Assembly (NCBI RefSeq): GCF_002204795.1
Contig: NZ_NIXO01000012.1
Span: forward strand, 62,001-126,000
Source of the DNA: Pseudomonas sp. K2I15
GTDB lineage: Bacteria; Pseudomonadota; Gammaproteobacteria; Pseudomonadales; Pseudomonadaceae
Direction of reading: 5' to 3'
DNA: 64,000 nucleotides
The position numbers and the translations under genes are program-made. Below are positions 1 through 9,723 of the stretch, one piece after another. The notes under the pieces were generated by a model. That model saw only the letters and a list, made by a program, of their open reading frames with translations, had not been told where the DNA came from and made no database searches. Every line of letters begins with the position of its first letter. The stretch's first letter is position 1.

Positions 1-308
1 ATGTCGATTTGCAGGGTGGGGTCGATAGCGATCAGCTTTTCCCGCAGCAGGTAGCGATAAAAGCCACGTACACCCGAGAGAAAACGCGCAGTGGAGCGGG
101 GTTTGTAGTTTTGCTCAAGGCGCCAGGACAAATGGTCGAGGATCAACTCGCGACCGGCGTTGAGCAGTTCGAGGTTTTTCTCCTGCAGCCAGCCATTGAA
201 CAACGCCAGGTCGCTGCGATAGGCCTGGCGGGTGTTGTCCGACAGGCCTTTTTCCAGCCACAGGGCGTCCAGGAAGCGGTCTATCTGGGGGTGATCGATG
301 GCGGGCAT
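1..308 (-). CDS. xerD: Tyrosine recombinase XerD, N-terminal part (cut by window edge)
   Basis: XerD acts with XerC at dif to resolve chromosome dimers in the cytoplasm at division. The reading frame starts at an ATG at 306-308 and runs off the window after about 102 residues. It contains the core-binding SAM-like domain of phage-type integrases, with the family pattern GLSDNTRQAYRSDL near residue 20 and SVRGFYRYL near residue 85. The catalytic R-H-R-Y domain is outside the window. Its position just downstream of rplS, on the same strand, is the usual one for xerD in Pseudomonas, which favours XerD over XerC. A terminator-like hairpin separates it from rplS. Confidence 0.85.
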   Translation of the reverse strand, partial: MPAIDHPQIDRFLDALWLEKGLSDNTRQAYRSDLALFNGWLQEKNLELLNAGRELILDHLSWRLEQNYKPRSTARFLSGVRGFYRYLLREKLIAIDPTLQID

Positions 309-373
309 GAGGGCTCAAGCAGGGAAAAGGTAATGTCGATAGATCCTATCGCGACTGCTCAAATCGCGGGCAC

Positions 374-401
374 AAAAAAGCAGCCCGTAGGCTGCTTTTT
401 T
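374..401 (-). terminator. Rho-independent terminator after rplS
   Basis: A 6-bp stem GCAGCC/GGCTGC (380-385 and 390-395) has a 4-nt loop. It is flanked by A6 on one side and T6 on the other, so it could work in both directions. It lies 20 nt past the rplS stop codon and would end the rpsP-rimM-trmD-rplS transcript. Confidence 0.85.
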
Positions 402-420
402 CTGCATCGGGAAGCTGGAC

Positions 421-771
421 TTAAGCCAGTTTTTCCTTGATGCGAGCTGCTTTACCGGACAGGTCACGCAGGTAGTACAGCTTGGCTTTACGTACGTCAC
501 CGCGACGTTTAACGGCCATGCTGTCGATTTGCGGGCTGTAGGTCTGGAAAGTACGCTCTACGCCAACACCGTTGGAGATTTTACGAACAGTGAAAGCACT
601 GTTCACACCACGGTTACGCTTGGCAATTACCACGCCTTCGAACGCTTGCAGACGCGAACGGTCGCCTTCCTTCACTTTCACCTGAACGACAACAGTGTCG
701 CCCGGGGCAAAGGTAGGGATCTCTTTGGTCATCTGCTCTGCTTCGAGTGCAAGGATGATTTTGTTAGTCAT
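421..771 (-). CDS. rplS: 50S ribosomal protein L19
   Basis: Ribosomal protein L19, which sits at the 30S-50S interface of the ribosome. The 116-residue product has the normal family length. It shows the L19 core [16 protein letters not shown], the basic stretch [13 protein letters not shown], and the C-terminal [14 protein letters not shown] pattern. It is the last gene of the rpsP-rimM-trmD-rplS operon, 45 nt after trmD, and is followed by a strong hairpin terminator. Confidence 0.97.
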   Translation of the reverse strand: MTNKIILALEAEQMTKEIPTFAPGDTVVVQVKVKEGDRSRLQAFEGVVIAKRNRGVNSAFTVRKISNGVGVERTFQTYSPQIDSMAVKRRGDVRKAKLYYLRDLSGKAARIKEKLA

Positions 772-816
772 GCTGTGCTCCTAAGGTAAGTCGTCGGACC
801 TACCATCGATACGTTG

Positions 817-1569
817 TTAACTATCGTCCCGCCCGAGGATGTATTCCTCGAGCAGCTTCTTCTCTTCTCCAGAAAGCGAGCGGCTTTCCAGAAGATCGGC
901 GCGTCGTTCATAGGTCCGCCCGAGGGACTGCTGTAAACGCCAACGCCGGATGTGTGCGTGATTGCCACTTAGCAATACGTCGGGAACACGCTGATCCGCA
1001 TACACCTCCGGTCGGGTGTAGTGCGGGCAATCCAGCAAACCATCCGTGAAGGAATCTTCCTCCGCGGAGTCCGCATGCCCTAAAGCTCCAGGCAGCAGTC
1101 GTGTAACCGCATCTATCAGGACCATCGCCGGCAGCTCGCCGCCAGACAGGACATAGTCCCCAATCGACCACTCTTCATCGACATGAGCCTCAATAAAACG
1201 CTCGTCAATGCCTTCATAGCGACCGGCAATCAGGATTAACGCTTCCAGATTCGCCAACTCGCGTACCGCCGACTGATTCAGCTGACGGCCTTGAGGGGAC
1301 AGGTAAATTACCTTCGCCTTCTCCCCGGCGGCTGCCTTGGCCTGAACCAACGCATCTTCCAGGGGCTTGATCTTCATCACCATGCCCGGGCCACCGCCAA
1401 ATGGGCGATCGTCCACAGTGTGATGTCGATCCGTCGTGTAGTCTCGCGGGTTCCAACAGGTCAGCTGCAAGAGCCCCTGTTTCACCGCCCGACTGGTGAT
1501 GCCGTACTCGCTGATGGCGGAAAACATCTCGGGAAACAAACTGATCACTTCAACGCGCAGGTTAGCCAC
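817..1569 (-). CDS. trmD: tRNA (guanine-N1)-methyltransferase TrmD
   Basis: TrmD methylates G37 at the N1 position in a subset of tRNAs, using S-adenosylmethionine, and so prevents +1 frameshifting. The protein has 250 residues. It opens with [11 protein letters not shown], carries the loop [14 protein letters not shown] near residue 55, and has the trefoil-knot SAM site [13 protein letters not shown] near residue 138. All three are hallmarks of bacterial TrmD. The start codon is GTG, one base after the rimM stop, so the two genes are probably translationally coupled. Confidence 0.96.
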   Translation of the reverse strand: MANLRVEVISLFPEMFSAISEYGITSRAVKQGLLQLTCWNPRDYTTDRHHTVDDRPFGGGPGMVMKIKPLEDALVQAKAAAGEKAKVIYLSPQGRQLNQSAVRELANLEALILIAGRYEGIDERFIEAHVDEEWSIGDYVLSGGELPAMVLIDAVTRLLPGALGHADSAEEDSFTDGLLDCPHYTRPEVYADQRVPDVLLSGNHAHIRRWRLQQSLGRTYERRADLLESRSLSGEEKKLLEEYILGRDDS

Positions 1570-1570
1570 G

Positions 1571-2107
1571 TTAGAAGTCCGCGTCCCATTCCACCTTCAT
1601 CTCGCCTGCGGCCAGGTCGACGACCAACACGCATTGCTCTGTATAGGGCAACAGGCGTTCGCGATCATCCAGGCTGCCAGCGCAAGGCTTGACCACCATT
1701 ACATCATTGGCGCCGGTTTCCAGAAGATGATCGATTTTCCCGAGCAATTGCCCAAGTTGATCAATAACCTTCAGACCTTCCAGCTGGTACCAGTAGTACT
1801 CGCCGTCGGTCAATTCAGGGAACAGGTTGCGCGGCACGCAGATCTCATAACCGGCCAGAAGACGAGCTTCTTCACGATCATCAAGACCCTTGAGCTTTGC
1901 GACCAGGAACTTGTCGCTCCCGCGTCCACTGACCAGCTCGACCTGTTTCACACTACCTTCGCGCTTGAGCGTCCAGGTCTTGTACTGCAACAGGTTTTCA
2001 GTCGGATCAGTAAAGGAATACACCTTCACTTCGCCGCGAACGCCATGAACAGAGTAAATCTTGCCGATAACGATCAAATCATCAGCAACCGCTGGCGTCG
2101 CGTTCAT
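1571..2107 (-). CDS. rimM: Ribosome maturation factor RimM
   Basis: RimM binds ribosomal protein S19 and assists maturation of the 30S head and 16S rRNA processing. The 178-residue protein has the N-terminal RimM barrel ([19 protein letters not shown] near residue 12) and a C-terminal PRC-barrel with the paired aromatics [10 protein letters not shown] near residue 105. Length and gene order, between rpsP (5-nt gap) and trmD (1-nt gap), match the conserved operon. Confidence 0.95.
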   Translation of the reverse strand: MNATPAVADDLIVIGKIYSVHGVRGEVKVYSFTDPTENLLQYKTWTLKREGSVKQVELVSGRGSDKFLVAKLKGLDDREEARLLAGYEICVPRNLFPELTDGEYYWYQLEGLKVIDQLGQLLGKIDHLLETGANDVMVVKPCAGSLDDRERLLPYTEQCVLVVDLAAGEMKVEWDADF

Positions 2108-2112
2108 ATTGC

Positions 2113-2364
2113 TCAGGCCGCAGCCTTAGATGCATCCTTCAACAACTGAGCAACGCGCTCAGAAGGTTGTGCACCAACGCTCAGCCAGTAGGCTACGCGC
2201 TCTTGGTTCACGGACAGACGAACTTCTTGACCACGAGCAACAGGGTTGAAGAAACCAACCTGTTCCTTGTGCGAACCGTCGCGCGGGTTGCGGCTGTCGG
2301 TTACGGTCAAGTGGTAAAACGGGCGCTTTTTGGAGCCGCCAAGGGCAAGACGGATTGTTAGCAT
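2113..2364 (-). CDS. rpsP: 30S ribosomal protein S16
   Basis: Ribosomal protein S16, a primary-tier assembly protein of the 30S subunit. The 83-residue product begins [20 protein letters not shown], which is typical of S16, and ends in a short lysine/alanine-rich tail. It is the first gene of the rpsP-rimM-trmD-rplS operon, with a recognisable sigma70-type promoter about 75 nt upstream. Confidence 0.97.
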   Translation of the reverse strand: MLTIRLALGGSKKRPFYHLTVTDSRNPRDGSHKEQVGFFNPVARGQEVRLSVNQERVAYWLSVGAQPSERVAQLLKDASKAAA

Positions 2365-2436
2365 GTGAACATCGTTCCTGTAGTCGGTGCTGCAAATCTA
2401 AATGCACAGCGGGCATAGGTGCCCGAAAGGCCGCAT

Positions 2437-2464
2437 ATTCTAAGGAATATCCGGACTTTTGCAA
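2437..2464 (-). promoter_or_regulatory. Candidate sigma70 promoter of the rpsP operon
   Basis: Read on the minus strand, TTGCAA (2459-2464) and TAGAAT (2437-2442) are separated by 16 bp. The site lies upstream of rpsP in the only long gap between ffh and rpsP. It is called by eye, with no transcription start data. Confidence 0.55.
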
Positions 2465-2566
2465 ATGTCTTTTTCTGGCGCCTATCAGCGTGCCATTCAG
2501 ATCTGCTATAGAGCCGTCGGTTAAAACGGCCAGTCAGCTCCCGCCAAGTGCGGGTTTGCTGGAGAT

Positions 2567-2607
2567 CCCACATCCTTGTGGGTCGGAGCAAAAGCGGGCT
2601 TTTGCTC
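2567..2607. repeat. Two adjacent hairpins between ffh and rpsP
   Basis: The first hairpin has stem CCCACA/TGTGGG (2567-2572, 2577-2582) with a 4-nt loop. The second is a perfect 10-bp inverted repeat GAGCAAAAGC/GCTTTTGCTC (2586-2595, 2598-2607). They lie just past the ffh stop and may help end or protect the ffh transcript. Neither is followed by a T-run on the minus strand, so this is not a canonical terminator. Confidence 0.4.
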
Positions 2608-2614
2608 GAATTCT

Positions 2615-3991
2615 TTACATCTTCGGCATGCCGCCGCCGGGCAGCATACCGCCCATGCCGCGCATCATTTTGGCCATTCCGCCTTTTGCGGAGAATTTCT
2701 TCATCATCTTCTGCATCTGCTTGTGTTGCTTGATCAAGCGACCGATGTCCTGCACCTGGGTGCCGGAACCCATGGCGATCCGACGTTTGCGCGAACCGCT
2801 GATCAGCTCAGGGTCGCGGCGCTCGGCCGGGGTCATGGAATTGATGATGGCTTCCATCTGTTTGAACTGCTTCTCTGCCGCGCCCTGGGCATTGCCCATT
2901 TGCGCCAGGTTCACGCCACCCATGTTCGGCAGCTTGTCCATCAGGCCGCCAAGGCCGCCCATGTTCTTCATCTGTTGCAACTGGTCGCGGAAGTCTTCGA
3001 GGTCGAAGCCCTTGCCCTTCTTCAGCTTCTTGGCCAGTTTGTCGGCCTTGTCCTTGTCGAGGGTCGCTTCAGCTTGCTCGATCAGGCTGAGCACGTCACC
3101 CATGCCAAGGATACGCGAGGCGATCCGCTCAGGGTGGAACGGTTCGAGCGCTTCGCTCTTCTCGCCCATACCGATGAACTTGATCGGCTTGCCGGTAATC
3201 GCACGCACCGACAGTGCGGCACCGCCACGGGCGTCGCCGTCGACTTTGGTCAGGATCACACCGGTCAGCGGCAACGCATCACCAAAGGCCTTGGCGGTGT
3301 TGGCCGCATCCTGGCCGGTCATGGCGTCGACCACGAACAGGGTTTCTACCGGGTTGATCGCGGCATGCAGCGCCTTGATCTCGCCCATCATCTCTTCATC
3401 GATGTGCAGGCGACCGGCGGTATCGACGATGACCACGTCGATGAATTTCAGCCTGGCTTCTTTAATAGCCGCCTGGGCGATATCGACCGGCTTCTGGCTC
3501 AGGTCGGACGGAAAGAAGGTCACGCCCACTTCGCCCGCCAGCATTTCCAGCTGTTTAATAGCGGCCGGACGGTAAACGTCCGCAGACACCACCATCACCG
3601 ACTTCTTCTTGCGCTCTTTAAGGAAGCGCGCCAGCTTGCCGGCGGTGGTGGTCTTACCCGCACCTTGCAGGCCGGCCATCAGCACAACGGCTGGCGGCAC
3701 CGCGCTCAGGTTCAAATCTTCGTTGGCCGCGCCCATCAGGCTTTCGAGTTCGGCCTGGACGATCTTCACAAAGGCCTGGCCCGGCGTCAGGCTGCGGGAC
3801 ACTTCGGTGCCCACTGCGCGCTCTTTGACCGAGTTGACGAAGTCCTTCACCACCGGCAAGGCGACGTCGGCTTCCAGCAACGCCATGCGCACTTCACGCA
3901 GGGTGTCTTTAATATTGTCCTCGGTCAGCTTGGCCTTGCCGGTGACATGGCGCAGCGTCTGCGAGAGACGGTCAGTCAAGTTTTCAAACAT
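2615..3991 (-). CDS. ffh: Signal recognition particle protein Ffh
   Basis: Ffh is the SRP54 GTPase. With 4.5S RNA it delivers nascent inner-membrane proteins to FtsY and SecYEG. The 458 residues show the N-terminal helical domain, the G domain with P-loop GLQGAGKT at 107-114 and the DTAGR motif, and a methionine-rich M domain. The tail is rich in Met and Gly, as in other pseudomonads. A TATAAT-like element on the minus strand at 4116-4121 could be its -10, but no convincing -35 accompanies it. The order ffh-ypjD-corB is shared with enterobacteria. Confidence 0.97.
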   Translation of the reverse strand: MFENLTDRLSQTLRHVTGKAKLTEDNIKDTLREVRMALLEADVALPVVKDFVNSVKERAVGTEVSRSLTPGQAFVKIVQAELESLMGAANEDLNLSAVPPAVVLMAGLQGAGKTTTAGKLARFLKERKKKSVMVVSADVYRPAAIKQLEMLAGEVGVTFFPSDLSQKPVDIAQAAIKEARLKFIDVVIVDTAGRLHIDEEMMGEIKALHAAINPVETLFVVDAMTGQDAANTAKAFGDALPLTGVILTKVDGDARGGAALSVRAITGKPIKFIGMGEKSEALEPFHPERIASRILGMGDVLSLIEQAEATLDKDKADKLAKKLKKGKGFDLEDFRDQLQQMKNMGGLGGLMDKLPNMGGVNLAQMGNAQGAAEKQFKQMEAIINSMTPAERRDPELISGSRKRRIAMGSGTQVQDIGRLIKQHKQMQKMMKKFSAKGGMAKMMRGMGGMLPGGGMPKM

Positions 3992-4225
3992 GCGCGATCC
4001 TTTCAGGCCCTATTCATCGAAATGCATTGGTAGACCGAGGTAATGGCGGCCCAGGCTGTGGTAAATCGCTATTAAAAACAGCGCTCGGCGAGCCTGCGGC
4101 GTGGGCAGGTCGCGGATTATAGCGAAGACTGCCGCCATGCACACCCGCTGTCTGGCCTGAGAGTCTTTCGTGTTACGCAGGTGTATGCCAAACTCAGCGC
4201 CTTTCGGGCCTGCTTAACAGGATTT

Positions 4226-5038
4226 ATGCTCCCTTTGTCACCCAGTTTGCTACCCAGCCTCGCCGCCGCCATCTTGTATGCCGCTGCGACCCTTTATCAG
4301 GGCACTCGTCTGGCCCAAGGCGCCAAGGCCGACAAACGCCTGCTGGTAGGCCTTGGCGTCCTCGCCCTGCTGGCCCACGCGGCCAGCCTGTTCACGCATT
4401 TGATGACGCCAGTCGGCCTGGGCCTGGATTTTTTCAGCGCCGCCAGTCTGATTGCCGCCGCGGTGATCGCGCTGACCCTGATGGCCTGCTACCGAATCCC
4501 GGTGGAGAACCTGCTGGTGCTGTTGTTCCCGCTCGGGGTGTTGACGGTGCTGCTGGCGCAATTCACGCCGACCGGCACCGTGCAGGTCATTGATGAAGAG
4601 CCGGGCATCCTCGCCCACATCCTGCTGTCGATCCTCGCCTACGGCATGTTCACCATCGCGGTGTTCCAGGCCTTGCTGCTGCTGTTGCAAGACCACCAAC
4701 TCAAGCACAAGCACCCGTCCGGGCTGATCAAGAACTTCCCGCCGCTGCAAACCATGGAAAGCCTGCTGTTCGGCTTCCTCTGGGCCGGCTGGACGCTGCT
4801 GTCATTGTCGCTGATCTCCGGCTGGCTGTTCGTCGAGAACCTGTTCGCCCAGCACCTTGTGCATAAAACCCTGCTGGCGTGCCTGGCCTGGGTGGTGTTC
4901 AGCGTGCTGCTGTGGGGCCGCAACCGCCTCGGCTGGCGCGGGCACAAGGCGATCCGCTGGACCCTGGCCGGTTTCTGCCTGCTGATGCTGGCCTATTTCG
5001 GCAGCAAGCTGGTTCGCGAATACATCCTGCATATCTGA
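4226..5038 (+). CDS. ypjD: Inner membrane CcsA/YpjD-family protein (cytochrome c assembly-like)
   Basis: An integral membrane protein of 270 residues with about eight hydrophobic segments. It belongs to the CcsA/HemX-like family that includes E. coli YpjD. The known haem-handling members carry periplasmic histidines; the role of YpjD itself is not established. I chose the ATG at 4226 because AGGA lies 7 nt upstream and because the open frame from 4181 would add 15 residues not expected in this family. It is divergent from ffh and only 12 nt before the corB-like gene, so those two probably form an operon, as in E. coli. Confidence 0.8.
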   Translation: MLPLSPSLLPSLAAAILYAAATLYQGTRLAQGAKADKRLLVGLGVLALLAHAASLFTHLMTPVGLGLDFFSAASLIAAAVIALTLMACYRIPVENLLVLLFPLGVLTVLLAQFTPTGTVQVIDEEPGILAHILLSILAYGMFTIAVFQALLLLLQDHQLKHKHPSGLIKNFPPLQTMESLLFGFLWAGWTLLSLSLISGWLFVENLFAQHLVHKTLLACLAWVVFSVLLWGRNRLGWRGHKAIRWTLAGFCLLMLAYFGSKLVREYILHI

Positions 5039-5050
5039 CGGGCAGCCAAC

Positions 5051-6289
5051 ATGGACAACTTGCCCTTGGGGCCGATGCTTGCGGTAGTAGCCTTGCTGGT
5101 TTTATGGTCGGCGCTGTTTACCGCCATCGAAGCCGCCCAGCAACATTTGCTGGCCCTGCGCCCAGGCACTCGCCAGGGCGACAAAGCCGCCGCCCGCCTG
5201 AATTTCCCGCGCAACAGCCTGATCCTCTGCAACACCCTGTGCCGCGCCGTGGTGGTGATTCTCTGCAGCCTGCTGGCGATCTACGCCTGGGCGGAAAACG
5301 GCCCGTGGCTCGGCTGGGTGATCTCCAGCGCCGTCCTGCTGGTGCTGGCTGATTACTTGCCGCGCGCCTTGGCCACTCGCCACCCGCAAACCATCCTCGG
5401 CTTCGGCAATACCTTGCTGAGCGTGCCGCTGAAAATCCTTTACCCGCTGGCCTGGCTGCTCAACGGCGTCAGCCTGTTGCTGCTGCGCCCGTTCGCCCGC
5501 AAGCCCGGCATGGTCAAGAAGAGTGACGAGCCCCAGCCCGATCAGGACGACGAGCCGGAAGCCGAGATCCCCAACACCCGCGCCCCGGGCATGCCGGGCA
5601 TCCACGCGCTGGACAACATCACCGTGAATGACATCCTGGTGCCCCGCAGCGAAGTGGACGGCATCAACCTGGATGACCCGATAGAAGAAATCATCGAGCA
5701 ACTGCGGGTTTCCACACGTACCCGGTTGCCGGTGTTCCACAGCGATATCAACCAGGTCGAGGCGGTACTCAACACCCGGCAGATCCGCCACATGCTGCCG
5801 GACGCCAGCCTGACCAAGGAAGCCCTGCTGGCGGCCTGCCACGAGCCCTACTTCGTCCCGGAAAGCACGCCGCTGCAGTTGCAACTGCTGAACTTCCACA
5901 AGCAACAGCGCCGCCTGGGCATGGTGGTGGATGAATACGGCGAAGTGCTGGGCATCGTGACCCTGGAAGACATTCTTGAAGAAATCGTCGGTGAGTTCGA
6001 AAGCGAGCACCACCTCGACAACCCTCACATCCAGCCGCAGCTGGATGGCCGGTACGTGATCGACGGCGCCGCCTCGATCCGCGACCTGAACAAAACCCTC
6101 GGCTGGCACCTGCCCAGCGACGGCCCCAAGACCCTCAACGGCCTGGTGACCGAAGCGCTGGAGACCATCCCCGACTGCGCCGTGTGCCTGAAAATTGGCC
6201 GCTATCGCCTGGAAATCCTCGAGACCGAGGACAACCGCGTGGCCAAGGTGCTGATCTGGCACACCAGCACCGTGCCGGTCGCCGTTTAA
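5051..6289 (+). CDS. CNNM/CorC (HlyC) family transporter with CBS pair
   Basis: A 412-residue membrane protein with an N-terminal CNNM (DUF21) domain of hydrophobic helices (about residues 1-170), a linker, a CBS pair (NDILVPRSEVDGI near 195; VVDEYGEVLGIVTLEDILEE near 300), and a C-terminal CorC_HlyC domain. The family is linked to Mg2+/Co2+ efflux or resistance. The position downstream of ffh and ypjD matches E. coli corB (yfjD), which is the best identification. No haemolysin function is implied by the HlyC label. Confidence 0.85.
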   Translation: MDNLPLGPMLAVVALLVLWSALFTAIEAAQQHLLALRPGTRQGDKAAARLNFPRNSLILCNTLCRAVVVILCSLLAIYAWAENGPWLGWVISSAVLLVLADYLPRALATRHPQTILGFGNTLLSVPLKILYPLAWLLNGVSLLLLRPFARKPGMVKKSDEPQPDQDDEPEAEIPNTRAPGMPGIHALDNITVNDILVPRSEVDGINLDDPIEEIIEQLRVSTRTRLPVFHSDINQVEAVLNTRQIRHMLPDASLTKEALLAACHEPYFVPESTPLQLQLLNFHKQQRRLGMVVDEYGEVLGIVTLEDILEEIVGEFESEHHLDNPHIQPQLDGRYVIDGAASIRDLNKTLGWHLPSDGPKTLNGLVTEALETIPDCAVCLKIGRYRLEILETEDNRVAKVLIWHTSTVPVAV

Positions 6290-6511
6290 GCCCCTTGTTG
6301 GATCCGCAAACGCCTTCCTATAATCGGGGCGGCTTACCCAAGCCCCGCCCGACCGCGTGCTACCCGCACTGAGCGCGTCCAGGCACCGCTTTACCGTGTC
6401 TGACCGGTGCTTGCTCCCATCCCGAGCCGCCCCGCGCACAACCCTGATCCATGGGTGTTCGACCAATAATAATCCGCGTCCAAACGCGCAATGACCGTCA
6501 GGGATACCTCA

Positions 6512-7822
6512 ATGAGCACCACCTATAACGAGACGGCGACTGCCGCCCCGACCAACTCAACGGCTCGGGTCGCCACTGCGAGCATCATTGGCACCGCCAT
6601 CGAGTTCTACGATTTCTATATCTACGCGACCGCCGCCGCCCTGGTGATCGGCCCGGTATTCTTCCCACAAACCTCCGGCACGGCGCAGATGCTCGCCTCG
6701 TTCCTGACCTTCGGTATCGCGTTTATCGCACGACCGTTGGGTTCGGCGCTGTTCGGTCACTTTGGTGACCGGATCGGCCGTAAATCCACACTGGTCGCGT
6801 CCCTGCTGCTGATGGGCGTGTGCACCACACTGATTGGCTTGCTGCCCGGTTACGACAGCATCGGGCCCTGGGCGCCGATCCTGCTCTGCGTGCTGCGCTT
6901 CGGCCAGGGCCTGGGGCTTGGCGGCGAATGGGGTGGCGCGGCGCTGCTGGCCACCGAGAACGCACCGAAGGGCAAACGCGCCTGGTTCGGCATGTTCCCC
7001 CAACTGGGGCCGTCGATTGGCTTTCTGGCGGCCAACGGGCTGTTCCTGATCCTGGCCATGAACCTGAATGACGAGCAGTTCCGCAGTTGGGGCTGGCGCA
7101 TTCCTTTCATCCTCAGTGCGGCGCTGGTGATGGTTGGCCTGTATGCGCGGCTCAAACTGCATGAAACCCCGGTGTTCGCGAATGCCGTGGCTAAAGAAGC
7201 GCCGGTGAAGGTGCCGCTGGTGGAACTGTTCAGCCAGCATTGGCTGCCAGTACTGCTTGGCGCGGCGTCGATGGTGGTGTGTTACGCGCTGTTCTATATC
7301 ACCACGGCGTTTTCCCTGAGCTACGGTGTGTCTACGCTGGGCTACAGCCGTGAAACGTTCCTCGGCCTGCTGTGCTTCGCGGTGCTGTTCATGGGCGCGG
7401 CAACACCACTGGCGGCGTGGGCAAGCGACCGTTACGGGCGTAAGCCGGTGCTGATTGTGGGGGCGATTCTGACCATCCTCTCCGGCTTCACCATGGAGCC
7501 GTTGCTGACCCACGGTTCAACTTGGGCCGTGGCACTGTTCCTGGCGCTGGAGCTGTTTCTGATGGGCGTGACGTTTGCCCCGATGGGCGCGATGTTGCCG
7601 GAATTGTTCCCGACCCGCGTGCGTTATACCGGCGCTTCGGCGGCGTATAACCTGGGTGGGATTGTGGGCGCGTCGGCGGCACCGTTCTTCGCGACCAAGC
7701 TGGTGGCGATGGGCGGTTTGAGTTATGTCGGCGGGTATGTGTCGGCGGCAGCGGTGATCAGCTTGATTGCTGTCTTGTGCCTGAAAGAGACGCGCAATAA
7801 CGATTTGAACAAGGTCGCCTGA
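6512..7822 (+). CDS. MHS-family MFS metabolite:H+ symporter
   Basis: A 12-helix major facilitator of the metabolite:H+ symporter subfamily, which includes ProP, ShiA and KgtP. Signs of the subfamily are IGTAIEFYDFYIYATAAAL near residue 30, the loop motif GHFGDRIGRK, the signature RFGQGLGLGGEWGGA near 135, and the second-half motif ASDRYGRKPV. The product has 436 residues from the ATG at 6512; an upstream ATG at 6491 is possible but lacks a better ribosome site. The gene stands alone between corB and a REPIN, so the substrate cannot be inferred from its neighbours. Confidence 0.85.
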   Translation: MSTTYNETATAAPTNSTARVATASIIGTAIEFYDFYIYATAAALVIGPVFFPQTSGTAQMLASFLTFGIAFIARPLGSALFGHFGDRIGRKSTLVASLLLMGVCTTLIGLLPGYDSIGPWAPILLCVLRFGQGLGLGGEWGGAALLATENAPKGKRAWFGMFPQLGPSIGFLAANGLFLILAMNLNDEQFRSWGWRIPFILSAALVMVGLYARLKLHETPVFANAVAKEAPVKVPLVELFSQHWLPVLLGAASMVVCYALFYITTAFSLSYGVSTLGYSRETFLGLLCFAVLFMGAATPLAAWASDRYGRKPVLIVGAILTILSGFTMEPLLTHGSTWAVALFLALELFLMGVTFAPMGAMLPELFPTRVRYTGASAAYNLGGIVGASAAPFFATKLVAMGGLSYVGGYVSAAAVISLIAVLCLKETRNNDLNKVA

Positions 7823-7836
7823 TAGACCGCCCCACC

Positions 7837-7938
7837 CTGTAGGAACGAGCTTGCTCGCGAAGAACGTCAACGATGACGCGTTCATTCTGGATAAACGCGG
7901 CGCCTTCAAGTTTTTCGCGAGCAAGCTCGCTCCTACAG
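7837..7938. repeat. REPIN, CTGTAGGAGCGAGC type
   Basis: Two inverted REP arms, CTGTAGGAACGAGCTTGCTC at the left and its near-complement ending CTCGCTCCTACAG at the right, enclose about 50 bp. It is nearly identical along its full length to the element at 30810-30911. It sits between converging genes (MHS transporter and purT). Confidence 0.85.
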
Positions 7939-7953
7939 TGGAGGGTGCTGCGC

Positions 7954-9135
7954 TTACAGCTCTACAACAACCGCCTTCGAAGCACGGGTAGCTTTAGCCC
8001 GCGCAGCCTCAATCGACTCATCCCGCGCCAACGCAACGCCCATGCGGCGCTGGCCGTTCACTTCAGGCTTGCCAAACAGACGCAACGCCGTATCCGGCTC
8101 GCTCAAGGCGGCACCCAGGTTGGAAAACGCCGTCTGGGTCGACTTGCCTTCCACCAGAATCACCGCCGAAGCCGAAGGCCCGAACTGACGGATCAACGGG
8201 ATCGGCAGGCCAAGAATCGCCCGCGCATGCAGGGCGAACTGCGACAAGTCCTGGGAAATCAGGGTCACAAGGCCAGTGTCATGCGGGCGTGGCGACACTT
8301 CGCTGAACCACACCTGATCGCCTTTGATAAACAGCTCAACGCCAAACAGACCACGGCCACCCAAGGCCTCGGTCACGGCTTTGGCAACGCGCTCGGACTC
8401 TGCCAGCGCAATCGGGCTCATGGCCTGTGGCTGCCAGGATTCCTGGTAGTCGCCCTTCTCCTGACGGTGACCGACGGGCGCGCAGAAGGTGGTGCCACCG
8501 ATGTGGCGCACAGTCAGCAGGGTGATTTCGTAATCGAAGTCGATAAAACCTTCGATGATCACCCGGCCCTTGCCGGCACGGCCGCCTTCCTGGGCGTAAT
8601 CCCAGGCTTTGCGCACGTCTTCAACGCTGCGCAACAGGCTCTGGCCCTTGCCCGACGAACTCATCACCGGCTTGACCACGCACGGGAAGCCCAGGTCAGT
8701 GACGGCCTTGCTGTAGTCCTCGAAGGTGTCGGCGAAGTGGTACGGCGAGGTCGGCAGGTCCAGCTCTTCAGCGGCCAGGCGACGGATGCCTTCGCGGTTC
8801 ATGGTCAGCAACGTCGCGCGGGCAGTCGGGATCACGTTGAAGCCTTCGGCTTCCAGTTCCACCAGGGTGGCGGTGGCGATCGCTTCGATTTCCGGCACGA
8901 TGAAGTGCGGCTTTTCGGCTTCGATCACGGCACGCAGGGCGGCGCCATCGAGCATGTTGATCACGTGGCTGCGGTGGGCAACCTGCATGGCCGGCGCGTT
9001 GGCGTAGCGATCCACGGCAATCACTTCAACGCCCAGGCGTTGCAGTTCGATTACCACTTCCTTGCCCAGCTCACCGCAGCCACACAGCATTACGCGGGTC
9101 GCGGTTGGCGACAATGGAGTTCCGATTCGGGTCAT
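7954..9135 (-). CDS. purT: Formate-dependent phosphoribosylglycinamide formyltransferase PurT
   Basis: PurT is an ATP-grasp enzyme. It uses formate and ATP to formylate GAR in the third step of purine synthesis, as an alternative to folate-dependent PurN. The 393-residue product has the N-terminal pre-ATP-grasp domain ([21 protein letters not shown] near residue 15), the ATP-grasp loop [12 protein letters not shown] near 160, and [16 protein letters not shown] near 285. The ATG at 9133-9135 has AGGA about 8 nt upstream. It is monocistronic, bounded by a REPIN downstream. Confidence 0.95.
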   Translation of the reverse strand: MTRIGTPLSPTATRVMLCGCGELGKEVVIELQRLGVEVIAVDRYANAPAMQVAHRSHVINMLDGAALRAVIEAEKPHFIVPEIEAIATATLVELEAEGFNVIPTARATLLTMNREGIRRLAAEELDLPTSPYHFADTFEDYSKAVTDLGFPCVVKPVMSSSGKGQSLLRSVEDVRKAWDYAQEGGRAGKGRVIIEGFIDFDYEITLLTVRHIGGTTFCAPVGHRQEKGDYQESWQPQAMSPIALAESERVAKAVTEALGGRGLFGVELFIKGDQVWFSEVSPRPHDTGLVTLISQDLSQFALHARAILGLPIPLIRQFGPSASAVILVEGKSTQTAFSNLGAALSEPDTALRLFGKPEVNGQRRMGVALARDESIEAARAKATRASKAVVVEL

Positions 9136-9204
9136 CTCAGGTCCTCAGGGGAGCGGATCATGGGGAGAAAGGCCGGCATTTTACATGAACTGTAAAGATT
9201 GGCT

Positions 9205-9672
9205 TCAGTTGGCGACGCGCTGCCGGCGCAAACGCCAAGCCATGGCCAACCACACCACGGTAACGCCGGCGAATTTCGAGACCAGGGCAGTGCCGGCCAC
9301 AGCAGGCGTCAATGCGCCGATCAGGCCGAAAAAGATAAAGGTATCGAGGGGAATGCTCAGCGCCGAACTTATCCACAGGCGATCGTGGAGCGGGCGCTTG
9401 GTGATGCTGAACACCAGCCAGTCGATGCACTCGGACACCGCAAACGCCGTGGCGCTGGCCAGGGCGATGGACGGATCGGAGGTGATATAGGACAGCACCA
9501 GCGCCGCCAGCATGGCGATGATCGCGCCATGGCCGAAGCGGGTTTGCACCATGTCCCGCAATACAAACACCAAACCGCCCCAGGCAGACCAGATGACGTC
9601 CAGGTGCGGAGCGGTGGAAAACGCGAAATTGATCAGCACGACGCTGCTGATGTAGGCAATCAGGAAGAACAT
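9205..9672 (-). CDS. VUT-family (YhhQ-like, DUF165) membrane protein
   Basis: A 155-residue protein with about five hydrophobic segments. It starts MFFLIAYISSVVLINFAF and contains SATAFAVSECIDWLVF near residue 80, a pattern of the VUT/YhhQ family. Known members such as E. coli YhhQ import queuosine precursors, but they are longer (about 220 residues), so transport of preQ0/preQ1 here is only a possibility. The open frame extends upstream through a REPIN; I rejected that extension because its extra residues are translated repeat. Confidence 0.65.
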   Translation of the reverse strand: MFFLIAYISSVVLINFAFSTAPHLDVIWSAWGGLVFVLRDMVQTRFGHGAIIAMLAALVLSYITSDPSIALASATAFAVSECIDWLVFSITKRPLHDRLWISSALSIPLDTFIFFGLIGALTPAVAGTALVSKFAGVTVVWLAMAWRLRRQRVAN

Positions 9673-9723
9673 GGGGCGAGGGACCTGTGAACAAGGGGCA
9701 CAGGGTACTGCACAACTCATCAA

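Noticed and set aside
2576..4033. A 485-codon plus-strand frame
   Set aside because: Antisense of ffh; His/Gly/Leu-rich composition is typical of a shadow frame.
7837..7938. Possible CRISPR-like repeats
   Set aside because: The elements are single inverted pairs dispersed between genes, without regular spacers or cas genes.
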